From Pyrinomonadaceae bacterium (GTDB lineage: Bacteria; Acidobacteriota; Blastocatellia; Pyrinomonadales; Pyrinomonadaceae), in the NCBI GenBank assembly GCA_030840675.1, contig JAVEEA010000094.1, forward strand, positions 1 through 57,410: 57,410 nt of DNA, given 5' to 3'. The translations under genes were made by a program, and so were the position numbers. The notes beneath the pieces were generated by a model that was given only the letters and a program-made list of their open reading frames with translations, was not told the DNA's origin and made no database searches. Positions 1 to 7,384 of the stretch are shown piece by piece (the first letter of the stretch is position 1; each line of letters starts with the position of its first letter).

Positions 1-59
1 TGCTGGCCGCCACCACCCTGCTGACTACCACCCTGGTTTTCTTTTCCCTGGTCTGCCAT
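1..59 (-). CDS. Gly/Gln-rich small hydrophilic protein (N-terminus only)
   Basis: The gene runs off the left edge. The minus strand has an ATG at 59-57 preceded by a strong ribosome binding site (GGGAGGAA) about 6 bases upstream. The 19 visible residues begin MADQGKENQGG and continue as a Gly/Gln repeat with no hydrophobic segment. This is low-complexity and hydrophilic, so a stress-type or disordered protein is possible, but the family cannot be named from 19 residues. A perfect inverted repeat lies 43-57 bases upstream of the start. Confidence 0.6.
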   Translation of the reverse strand, partial: MADQGKENQGGSQQGGGGQ

Positions 60-101
60 TTTGAGTTCCTCCCGGTGTTCGAAGTTAATTAGTTATGTGA
101 A

Positions 102-116
102 TTGAGTCCGACTCAA
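102..116. promoter_or_regulatory. Perfect 7+1+7 inverted repeat, candidate operator
   Basis: TTGAGTC-C-GACTCAA is a perfect dyad in the gap between the divergent-facing ends of the first two genes. A further half-site (TTGAGCCGAC) starts at 121. It lies 43-57 bases upstream of the ATG of the leftmost minus-strand gene, where an operator would overlap a promoter. The binding protein is unknown. Confidence 0.4.
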
Positions 117-261
117 AGAGTTGAGCCGACGAGCATGACTTAACAACTAATGTGCCGTGGGAAAAAGCTGGGACTTCTCAGAGCAACCAAAGAAAACGCG
201 ATGAAGCCGGTAGAAATCAATACATATATGAGAATAAAAGCAGGACACGTTAGGAGCAGGT

Positions 262-1590
262 TCACCTCGTGCGCGCGATCAGTCTCGCGCCGGGCTTCAG
301 GACCGTAGTCGGGTCAAGTCGCAGTCTGGCGCGCGAACCCGGCGCGGGCAGGCCGGTATTGCCACGATAGATTTCGATGTGTGAATGTCTGTAGCACGCG
401 TTTGACCCGCCTGGTCCACCGATGTTTCCTACTCGCACCCGTTCTCCTTCATCACTCAAATGGAAGTCGGCGATGTGGAAAACGGCCAGCGTGACGTCGG
501 ACAAATTACCGAGGCGCGGATAATAAAAAGTCACGGCGGCATCGGTCGGCGTTGGTGTGTTGCTATGCGAAACGAAGCCACGCGGAATGTAGAGCGCGCC
601 GGCGGCGGTGCCACTCGCGTTGCCATAGAGGTGCAGGGCATACGAGAGATGGCCACGCAGAATTCTGCCATCGTCGGCAAGTTGGTCGCCGCGATAAAAC
701 GGATATTGATTGGCTAGACCGATTGGCTCAAAGCCGTTCGCGGCAGCGACGGCGCTGGGACCGCCGAAGATTCCGGCGAGTATTAAATCGGAAGTTGCCA
801 TCTCTCGCGTGTAAGCGTGGGTGATAGCATTTGCGGGGATGCGTTTTGAAGCGAACGCAGCAACGGCGCTGACCTTAATCGCTGCATGGTTGTGCCGGCT
901 GTCCGCGACGGCCCAGGTTTGCTGCTTGCCGAAGACGTGTCCCCAGGTTTGCGTGAGCGAACTGAGAGCGGTCTCGTGATAGCCGAAGCTGATAGATCTG
1001 CCGGAGTTGTCAATGATCGCTTCGAGGGAAGAGTCGTTGCTGTAGCGCAGGTCCATGACCAGGCCGTGGTCCATTATTTGATGGCAATGAAACTCACCAT
1101 TCGCAAAAAGCGCAAACCGGTAAGTAACACCTTCGGCAGTGGTCAAAACTTTGGCTGCACCATCGTCGTCCAGTCGCAAGCCGAGATTACCTGGCGCGGC
1201 AAACCCGCGCCGTCCCTTAGCCGCGTTCAGATCGATAAACTCGGCGCGACTGCCATCGCGTCGCAACACCATCAGTATGTATTTCCCCGCGCGTTCGTTG
1301 TAATAGAGCGACTGGAAGAGCGGAAACTGAAACTCACCGAGCGCATAGGTAATTGCCAGGTCCAGGGTGCCGCTAAGATGATCGGGTAGCCGCAGCAGGG
1401 GGAGTTCGGGATTGTTCAGGTTCCAGCGGTAGGTCGTGAGCGGGCGGCTTTCCGGTGCTGCTGTGAAACCATTTCCGTGCGCGGAAACGATGGGCCGGGA
1501 AATTGCGACAAACCCTGCGCACACGCTGACGGCAATGGCGGCGACGAGGGCGAAACGTTTTTTCTTCGCGTTTGATAGTAAGCAGTCCAT
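262..1590 (-). CDS. Secreted M23-like (LytM fold) protein with YD-repeat-like N-terminal region
   Basis: The 442-residue product is exported: it starts MDCLLSNAKKKRF and has one hydrophobic segment around residues 12-30. An upstream ATG at 1656 would add a tail before the signal and is less likely. The middle (about 150-230) resembles an RHS/YD-repeat segment. The last 130 residues follow the M23 peptidase layout: a His at 320 (HLYGN), a GxxIGGPGG-type turn, then RHSHIEIYRG with H402 and H404. The usual first zinc motif HxxxD reads HxxxN here, so activity is doubtful. M23 enzymes cut peptidoglycan cross-links. It is a single gene facing left with no close partner. Confidence 0.6.
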   Translation of the reverse strand: MDCLLSNAKKKRFALVAAIAVSVCAGFVAISRPIVSAHGNGFTAAPESRPLTTYRWNLNNPELPLLRLPDHLSGTLDLAITYALGEFQFPLFQSLYYNERAGKYILMVLRRDGSRAEFIDLNAAKGRRGFAAPGNLGLRLDDDGAAKVLTTAEGVTYRFALFANGEFHCHQIMDHGLVMDLRYSNDSSLEAIIDNSGRSISFGYHETALSSLTQTWGHVFGKQQTWAVADSRHNHAAIKVSAVAAFASKRIPANAITHAYTREMATSDLILAGIFGGPSAVAAANGFEPIGLANQYPFYRGDQLADDGRILRGHLSYALHLYGNASGTAAGALYIPRGFVSHSNTPTPTDAAVTFYYPRLGNLSDVTLAVFHIADFHLSDEGERVRVGNIGGPGGSNACYRHSHIEIYRGNTGLPAPGSRARLRLDPTTVLKPGARLIARTR

Positions 1591-1735
1591 AGGCGTGCTC
1601 GTTGAAGTTTGGGGTCGTCGCGGCTTTGGGTGAGGAAGCGACGCAGGATGGACCATCAGCTACGTCCAGGGTTGATTGCCGGCGGAGATTGCGTCGCGGC
1701 ACTGATGCGTTTTTGGTTTGGCAATCAGTGTGCCC

Positions 1736-1768
1736 ACTTTCAGCGCATCGCTTCCCTACGCTGAAAGT
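1736..1768. other. Perfect 10-bp stem hairpin
   Basis: ACTTTCAGCG (1736-1745) and CGCTGAAAGT (1759-1768) are exact reverse complements around a 13-base loop. No T-tract follows on either strand. It lies between two divergent genes, so a terminator role is unlikely. It could be a protein-binding dyad or a short interspersed hairpin. Confidence 0.5.
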
Positions 1769-2018
1769 TTCAGCCTGGTTGGCTTGTTTATTGACTGCGC
1801 GACGTTGTGCCGTGGCCGGAGGAGCACATCATTGAAGGCAGCGAGGCTAGCGAAGCTTGCGAGGTGTGGTCGATGGCCCAGTCGAAAGAACTCGACCTGC
1901 AGCTTTCCGCCACACACAATCAACGCGCTGTTTTAGTTTTCGTTTACGGTGAGAGGTCGATTCAGCGGCAGAGCGTTGGGCGATCGGCTTACGCGTTCGT
2001 GATTTCAGATTTGCGAAG

Positions 2019-2034
2019 TGGCACGAACCGTGCA
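2019..2034 (+). promoter_or_regulatory. Candidate sigma54 (-24/-12) promoter
   Basis: TGGCACGAACCGTGCA has GG and GC separated by 11 bases, as in the sigma54 consensus TGGCACG-N4-TTGCW. The only core difference is G for the first T of the -12 element. It precedes the first gene of the signalling cluster, with a predicted leader of about 135 bases. Four similar motifs occur in other gaps of the window. Confidence 0.5.
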
Positions 2035-2183
2035 CTAGCAACTCAGCGAGGCCGAATTGAGGTCGGGCAGACGCCTTGCTGCGGCAAAGCGGCGCGCCGA
2101 ATTGTCCTTAGTGTTCCCTTTCGCACCCACGTTCCAGCTGCGGTTAACTGCCTGCTTCTCGCCCGCTAAGTTCACCTAACTAC

Positions 2184-3578
2184 ATGCTTGATACACAAAC
2201 ATTCGCGCTGGTTGAGTCCTCCGACTGGCGACTGGAACCGAGCCGGACAGTGGCCGCAATTTTTCCGGATGATCCGGACGCTGCCGATCGGCGCATCCTG
2301 ATTGTTGACGACGAAGCACCGGTCCGCGAGATGTACGCGGAATACCTGCGCGACGATCACCGTGAGGATCACTTTGAATGTCAGACGGCAGCTTCCGCGG
2401 AAGAGGCGTTGGAAGAACTGGCAAAGCGCTCTTACGCGCTGGTGATCTCAGACATGATGATGCCCGGGCGGAACGGTGTTGAGTTGTTGCGCGATGTTAC
2501 GGCCCGCTATCCCCAGACGGCGGTGATCATGGTCTCCGGAGTTGATCGGCCGCAGCGAGTGAGAGACGCATTGCGACTGGGTGCGTTTGACTACCTGATC
2601 AAACCTTGCGAGCTGGACGTGCTGAGGCTTTCGGTGGAACGGGCGCTGGAGCGTCGCTCACTGCAACACACGGCACGGGTCTACAAGCGCCATCTGGAAA
2701 CGCAGAACATCGAACTCGCAAGCCGGCAACGTGAACTCGAAAGACTGCAAGCCCAGCTCATCCAGACCGAAAAGATGGCCAGCCTGGGCCAACTTGCGGC
2801 CGGGATTGCACACGAACTCAATAACCCCGCTGGTTTTGTGTACGGCAACATGGACCTCTTGCGCGGGTACATCACGGAACTGGAACAGCTCTGCGACGCT
2901 TACGATCGGCTCGCCTTACCGGCCGAGGCTGTCGCCGCGATAGCCGCGTTGAAAGTGCAGTTTGGTTACGAGTCGCTGATCAGTAATCTTGCTTCAATTA
3001 TTTCAGACTGCGGCGAGGGCGCCCAGCGAATCTGCGACGTCGTCAAGAACCTGCGGCTCTTTTCCCGGCTCGACGAAGCTGAGTTTAAGAGTATCGACAT
3101 CCACGATGGCATCGACTCCACCATTCGCTTGTTGTCTTCCTATTACGGCACCGGCGAGATCACGCTGCAGCGAGACTACCAGGTCTTACCCGCGGTTAAC
3201 TGCTATGCCGCCCAGCTCAATCAGGTCTGGATGAACTTGCTGGTGAATGCCGCGCAAGCGGTGGGGGAAAGAGGCGCGGTAAAGATCTCCACCGGGTTTG
3301 ACGGTTCCTCGGTGACCGTCGCGATCAGCGACACCGGTGTCGGCATACCTGAAGACGATCAGTCTCACATCTTCGAGCCGTTTTTTACCACCAAGCCCGT
3401 GGGTGAAGGGACCGGCCTTGGCCTCTCGACCTCTTACGGCATTATCAAAAGGCATGGCGGCTCAATCGTCGTCGCCAGCGCGGTTGGCGCAGGCACAACC
3501 TTCACCGTCAGAATTCCTATTCGGGTAAGCGAAGGGGGCTGGCGCGTGGAGAATTCAAAAAACTTTCCGGAGGATTAA
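2184..3578 (+). CDS. Receiver-histidine kinase (REC-coiled coil-HisKA-HATPase)
   Basis: This 464-residue soluble kinase has an N-terminal receiver (about 36-155, phospho-acceptor D90 in ISDMMMPG, Lys in LIKP). A coiled coil (about 160-200) follows, then a HisKA H-box with H210 (GIAHELNNP), an N-box (LLVNAAQAV) and the G1/F/G2 boxes of an HATPase domain to the C-terminus. It has no membrane segment. Such REC-kinases take a phosphoryl signal from an upstream partner and relay it. It is followed after 3 bases by a receiver/HD protein, its likely partner. A sigma54-like promoter lies about 150 bases upstream. The start has no clear ribosome binding site. Confidence 0.9.
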   Translation: MLDTQTFALVESSDWRLEPSRTVAAIFPDDPDAADRRILIVDDEAPVREMYAEYLRDDHREDHFECQTAASAEEALEELAKRSYALVISDMMMPGRNGVELLRDVTARYPQTAVIMVSGVDRPQRVRDALRLGAFDYLIKPCELDVLRLSVERALERRSLQHTARVYKRHLETQNIELASRQRELERLQAQLIQTEKMASLGQLAAGIAHELNNPAGFVYGNMDLLRGYITELEQLCDAYDRLALPAEAVAAIAALKVQFGYESLISNLASIISDCGEGAQRICDVVKNLRLFSRLDEAEFKSIDIHDGIDSTIRLLSSYYGTGEITLQRDYQVLPAVNCYAAQLNQVWMNLLVNAAQAVGERGAVKISTGFDGSSVTVAISDTGVGIPEDDQSHIFEPFFTTKPVGEGTGLGLSTSYGIIKRHGGSIVVASAVGAGTTFTVRIPIRVSEGGWRVENSKNFPED

Positions 3579-3581
3579 CTC

Positions 3582-4646
3582 GTGACGCACAAACTTCTCA
3601 TCGTTGACGATGAGCTGCCAAACCTACGATTGCTGCAGCGACTCTTCGCGAGCGACTACCAATGCCTGACTGCCTCCTCCGGCGCGGAAGCAATTCGGCT
3701 GCTCGAGCTACACGACATCGCAATCTTGATCACCGATCAGCGCATGCCGGGAATGACCGGCATCGAACTGCTGAGGCGTACTGAACGACTGCGGCCACAC
3801 ATGGTGCGCATTCTGTTGACGGGTTATACCGACGTGGAGGCGCTGGTGGAAGCCATCAATTCCGGGCTGGTCTACCTGTACATTACCAAGCCCTGGGATA
3901 ACGAAGATTTGAAAGTGCGGGTTAACCGCGCCTGCGAGCACTACCTTAATAACAAAGCGCGGCAGTCGCTCGCCGCTGCCAATGAACGATTGTTACAGCG
4001 CCTGGGCGAAGTCAAAGCGAAGGTTATTGTTGGTTTGAGCGAGATGCTGCGAAACCGGGACCGCAACCGTTATGACCACACTCTGAGAGTTTGCAAGTAT
4101 GCCACGCTGCTCGCCGACAATTTAGGTCTCAGCACTGAGGCAAAGGACGACTTGTCACAGGCGGCGCTGCTACACGGACTCAATCGCCACGCTAGTCTAC
4201 GTAGCGCCCCGGCTGCCGGCGTAGCGGGTTCCGGTACGCTCGCGGCAGACGAACAGAGCAAGTCAGAAGCAAAACTGTTGCACGCGATTCCGGAACTAGC
4301 GACCGTGGCGGAATTGGTGGACGACTATCAGGAGAATTTTGACGGCAGTGGCAGGCCGCGAGGTTTGAGTAAGGAACAAATATCCCTCGCCTCTCGCATT
4401 CTGCGTGTCGCCGACGAATACGATCAAATGATTTTGCCAGAGGGTTCGGCAGCCATGCTGCATGAGGAAGCGATGAGATTTTTGTCGCAGCGTGCGGGAA
4501 AACAATTCGACCCATTCGTCATCGGCATACTGGCTGGACTCTCGCCGTCGGAACTCAGCGGGCCGTCGTTCAAGATCGAGACCCACGGAGAATTGAATCG
4601 CCCACACGATAGTTATTCGCCGCCCTCTATCGATGCGATGAACTAG
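3582..4646 (+). CDS. Response regulator with degenerate HD-GYP-like domain
   Basis: The 354-residue product starts at GTG behind GGAGG. The receiver (3-120) has D52 (LITDQRMPG) and the Lys of TKPW. A helical linker leads to a region that follows the HD-GYP c-di-GMP phosphodiesterase plan. It keeps the first His (YDHTLRV) and the trailing DGSG...RPRGLSKEQISLASRILRVADEYD pattern. The HD dyad reads HG (H198-G199), the HHE motif reads DYQ (248-250) and GYP reads GRP. Key metal and catalytic residues are therefore missing, and it probably acts as a binding or output module rather than a phosphodiesterase. It sits 3 bases behind the REC-kinase, suggesting a co-transcribed pair. Confidence 0.85.
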   Translation: MTHKLLIVDDELPNLRLLQRLFASDYQCLTASSGAEAIRLLELHDIAILITDQRMPGMTGIELLRRTERLRPHMVRILLTGYTDVEALVEAINSGLVYLYITKPWDNEDLKVRVNRACEHYLNNKARQSLAAANERLLQRLGEVKAKVIVGLSEMLRNRDRNRYDHTLRVCKYATLLADNLGLSTEAKDDLSQAALLHGLNRHASLRSAPAAGVAGSGTLAADEQSKSEAKLLHAIPELATVAELVDDYQENFDGSGRPRGLSKEQISLASRILRVADEYDQMILPEGSAAMLHEEAMRFLSQRAGKQFDPFVIGILAGLSPSELSGPSFKIETHGELNRPHDSYSPPSIDAMN

Positions 4647-4980
4647 GCCCGCGGCAGATTTGTCAGACGCGTGGGATCGTTCGCTGGAAACGAGCGGAGT
4701 TTGCGCTGGTCCATTCACCCGCGGCCTCAGCTTGCCAAAGCAACAGCAAGGCGAACTCCCCTCGCCCCCGCTCTGGCACACCGGGTGCTCATTCATCGAT
4801 TGGTCCTTAATTGTAGTCCTGCCGGAAACAACTGGGGCGCTCGTCAACGGCTTAACGCCAGCACCGAGCAAATACCCCCACCAGGAATCCTCCCAAGGCT
4901 GTTGGCGCCTCACCCACCCAACGTTTTTCGAAACCCCTCGGTCGTATAACAACCCGCCCGCAAACGCCAACGGTGAATCA
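4647..4980. other. Intergenic region with candidate sigma54 promoter
   Basis: No gene is supported here. A frame open from 4660 runs into the next gene, but it precedes a clear signal peptide starting at 4981 and is rejected as an extension. The region holds the TGGCAC-N5-GTGC motif at 4774. Confidence 0.55.
4774..4789 (+). promoter_or_regulatory. Candidate sigma54 (-24/-12) promoter
   Basis: TGGCACACCGGGTGCT matches the sigma54 spacing, with G for the first T of the -12 TTGC. It lies about 190 bases upstream of the small secreted protein at 4981, with which the penicillin-binding protein at 5543 may be co-transcribed. Confidence 0.45.
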
Positions 4981-5484
4981 ATGAAAGCTCTACTCCTCGC
5001 ACTCATCCTGATACTCGCTCCAGTCGCGGTCGTCTCAGCACATACCGCGGCTGTTTTGCCGTCCTCGTTCTGGGAGCCAAACTCGGAGATAAAAGTCTAT
5101 TTTGTGCGCGGCTTATTTACTCCCGCGCAAAAGCAAATTCTGTGGAGCGCATTGGATGAGTGGCGCTTGAAAACTGAAGCAGGCAACGGCATCAGGTTTA
5201 CGGATGCCGGGGAGACCGAGGGCTTGATCGACTGCGTGAGCTGTCTTAGGTTGACTCGCCATAGCATTTATTCCAGCGCCGCCAGCCAGAAGATTCCATT
5301 CAACCTGCTCCGCAGCCAAAACTCCGGCCGGATAATCTCGGCGTGGATTGGGTTCAATAATTCCGCCGGCGATCGCGAGAAGTTGCGCGGGTCATTGGTG
5401 CAGGCCCTCGCCGGCGTTTACGTGCCGGCGACCGCGAACGCCAGTGTCAGTAGCGTTCACGAACCGTCCCACCGCATCCAGTAA
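4981..5484 (+). CDS. Small secreted matrixin-like protein without zinc motif
   Basis: The 167-residue product starts MKALLLALILILAPVAVVSAH, a typical signal peptide cleaved near residue 21. A GGTGA ribosome binding site lies 6 bases upstream. The mature part (IKVYFVRG...FTPAQKQILWSALDEWRL...GIRFTDAG) resembles the N-terminal half of the matrixin-like secreted metalloproteases common in Acidobacteria. Where those proteins have HExxH, this one has LVQALAGVY, so it cannot bind zinc in that way. Two Cys (CVSC) are close together. It may be a non-catalytic relative. The relationship is judged by eye only. Confidence 0.6.
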   Translation: MKALLLALILILAPVAVVSAHTAAVLPSSFWEPNSEIKVYFVRGLFTPAQKQILWSALDEWRLKTEAGNGIRFTDAGETEGLIDCVSCLRLTRHSIYSSAASQKIPFNLLRSQNSGRIISAWIGFNNSAGDREKLRGSLVQALAGVYVPATANASVSSVHEPSHRIQ

Positions 5485-5542
5485 TCACAACTAGTCCGCG
5501 CTTGCCGCGAAACCTCAGTCCAGGAAGTCGAATAAACCGCTT

Positions 5543-7090
5543 ATGAAAACAACGAAGGTACCTACCAGACTATTAGTCCACGCCGGCGTACTGCTTTGTT
5601 TAAGTGCGACCACGTTATCGTTAACTGCCGCGCCGAAATACAAAGCGCCGGAGCGAGCGCGTGAGCGGCGCAATAACGAACGCCAACTCGTGCGCAGGTC
5701 AGTGTTTCAAAGCAAAGTAGCCAAGCGCCAATTAACCAGGACGATTCGCGGGCAGGAAGCGCGTCGCGCAGTGACATCATGGCGCGCCGAAGTTTTAAAG
5801 CGACACCTTCCGGGTGCGGAAGATAATTCCGTCGCGGCCTTGCGTGCGCGCGTGCAGGGAATGATTGCTCGCGACGAAACCGCGGGTGAAGACGAAGAAG
5901 TAAGACGTGTTGCGGTAGCTGCTTTGGGAAATCACGCGGGCACCGTGGTCGTAATGGATCCCAACACCGGTCGCGTCTATTCAATCGTGAACCAGCAGTG
6001 GGCGTTGCGAGGCGGATTCAAACCCTGCTCGACGATCAAGCTCGTCACCGGTCTCGCCGGTCTCAATGAAAACCTGATCGAGACGCCGGAACTGACCAAC
6101 ATTTCCACGAACGCCCGCATGGACCTCACTAGCGCGCTGGCCCACTCGAACAACAGTTATTTCCAGCAGGTCGGTGGACGCGTCGGTTTCGACAAGCTGC
6201 TCTTCTATGCGCGGCAACTGGGGCTCGGCGAGAAGACCGGCATCAACGTCGGAAATGAAAGCGCCGGCCGTACTCCCTCGTACAAGTCCGGTTACGCCGT
6301 CAATCACATGTCGTCGCACGGCGACGACTTTGAAGTGACAGCACTGCAACTCGCCACGCTGGTTTCCGCGATGTCGAATGGCGGCAAGTTGCTGACACCT
6401 TATGTTCCGCAAGTCTCCCGTGCGGCATTGAACGTAAAGCCTCGCGTGCGTCGCCAGGTTGGGTTCGCGCCCGGCGTGATGAGCCAGATGGTTCCCGGCA
6501 TGGTGGGCGCGGTTAACTATGGCACTGGGAAACGTGCGTTTGATCCGCTGGAGACGATTGCCGGCAAGACCGGAACGTGTATTCAGAACGGCAACTGGGT
6601 GGGTTTGTTTGCTTCGTATGCACCGCTCGCGCGTCCGCTGCTCGCAGTCGTAGTAATCGGTTCCGGGGTCGACGCTCAGGGTCATTTCCCCGCGGCTGTA
6701 GCGGGCGAGATTTATCGCAACCTCAACCACCGCTTCGGCATGATCGGTAATACGCAAGTGGCCAAATCGCGTGACTCTATTCACAAACCGACTCGCGTCC
6801 AGCAGCCGCGGGGCGATGCAGATATGGAAGACACTGCCGAGGGGTTGGACCAACTTGATTTAGCAGTCGATCGGCTCGCTCCGCAACGCGCTACCGTTTC
6901 CGCTCCCTTCCAGTCACGCTTGATCAACTCGGCAGCGTTGGGCAATCCAAACGTCAAAAGAGTATTGCTGGCTCAACCGGATCGCTCGGTAGCCGTAGTG
7001 ACAGTTGCGAATTCAACCCGTACTCAGGCCGCCACCAGACCACGTCGCGTTGGTCAGGTATTCACAAGTGCGGTCACTCGCCTGGACTAG
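5543..7090 (+). CDS. Penicillin-binding protein, transpeptidase domain
   Basis: The 515-residue exported protein has a signal/anchor helix (about 8-30) and then a long Arg-rich helical stretch (35-115). The transpeptidase domain carries all three motifs: S163-T-I-K166, S202-N-N204 and K342-T-G. It acts in the periplasm, where it would cross-link peptidoglycan or bind beta-lactams. The usual class B dimerisation domain is absent, being replaced by the basic helical region, and there is an unusual 100-residue tail after the transpeptidase fold. It follows a small secreted protein by 58 bases and lies inside a signalling cluster, so control by that cluster is possible. Confidence 0.85.
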   Translation: MKTTKVPTRLLVHAGVLLCLSATTLSLTAAPKYKAPERARERRNNERQLVRRSVFQSKVAKRQLTRTIRGQEARRAVTSWRAEVLKRHLPGAEDNSVAALRARVQGMIARDETAGEDEEVRRVAVAALGNHAGTVVVMDPNTGRVYSIVNQQWALRGGFKPCSTIKLVTGLAGLNENLIETPELTNISTNARMDLTSALAHSNNSYFQQVGGRVGFDKLLFYARQLGLGEKTGINVGNESAGRTPSYKSGYAVNHMSSHGDDFEVTALQLATLVSAMSNGGKLLTPYVPQVSRAALNVKPRVRRQVGFAPGVMSQMVPGMVGAVNYGTGKRAFDPLETIAGKTGTCIQNGNWVGLFASYAPLARPLLAVVVIGSGVDAQGHFPAAVAGEIYRNLNHRFGMIGNTQVAKSRDSIHKPTRVQQPRGDADMEDTAEGLDQLDLAVDRLAPQRATVSAPFQSRLINSAALGNPNVKRVLLAQPDRSVAVVTVANSTRTQAATRPRRVGQVFTSAVTRLD

Positions 7091-7124
7091 CAGTTTCGCT
7101 GACTGAACGAGCAACCACGTTCGC

Positions 7125-7140
7125 TGGCACGACTCGTGCG
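7125..7140 (+). promoter_or_regulatory. Candidate sigma54 (-24/-12) promoter
   Basis: TGGCACGACTCGTGCG has the GG/GC spacing of a sigma54 promoter. It also contains a GCACGA-C-TCGTGC dyad, so an operator is an alternative. It lies in the 294-base gap before the large hybrid kinase, about 245 bases from the ATG. Confidence 0.45.
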
Positions 7141-7384
7141 CTTCCCGTTCTCGGTGCGCCCACGGGCACTGAAAATAGTCGCGTTGATACTTTCCTGCCG
7201 GGCGTTCTGCCGCGCAGTTTGTTTTTTGCCTAACGTTCACACGTTCTTCCATTCCAGAAAACAGGCTTGAAATGGTTGAAACACCAAAAGCGTGTCTGCG
7301 CACACCGCTCGTGTTGTCCCGCCGCGAGCTTTAGTTTTCGTTGGTTAGCGGACGCGTAATGAGTAAGTTGATTCGCGGCGAGCT

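Larger units (their letters stand above)
1591..2183. other. Divergent intergenic region
   Basis: This gap of about 590 bases separates the minus-strand M23-like gene from the start of the plus-strand signalling cluster. It holds a perfect 10-bp hairpin (1736-1768) and a sigma54-like promoter motif (2019-2034). Short open frames here have no recognisable protein features and were not called. Confidence 0.6.

Noticed and set aside
4660..4980. N-terminal extension of the small secreted protein
   Set aside because: It would bury the clear signal peptide at 4981 inside the protein. The internal ATG has a ribosome binding site.
5981..6853. 290-codon minus-strand frame opposite the penicillin-binding protein
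   Set aside because: It lies antisense to a gene with three intact active-site motifs. Long antisense frames are common in GC-rich coding DNA.
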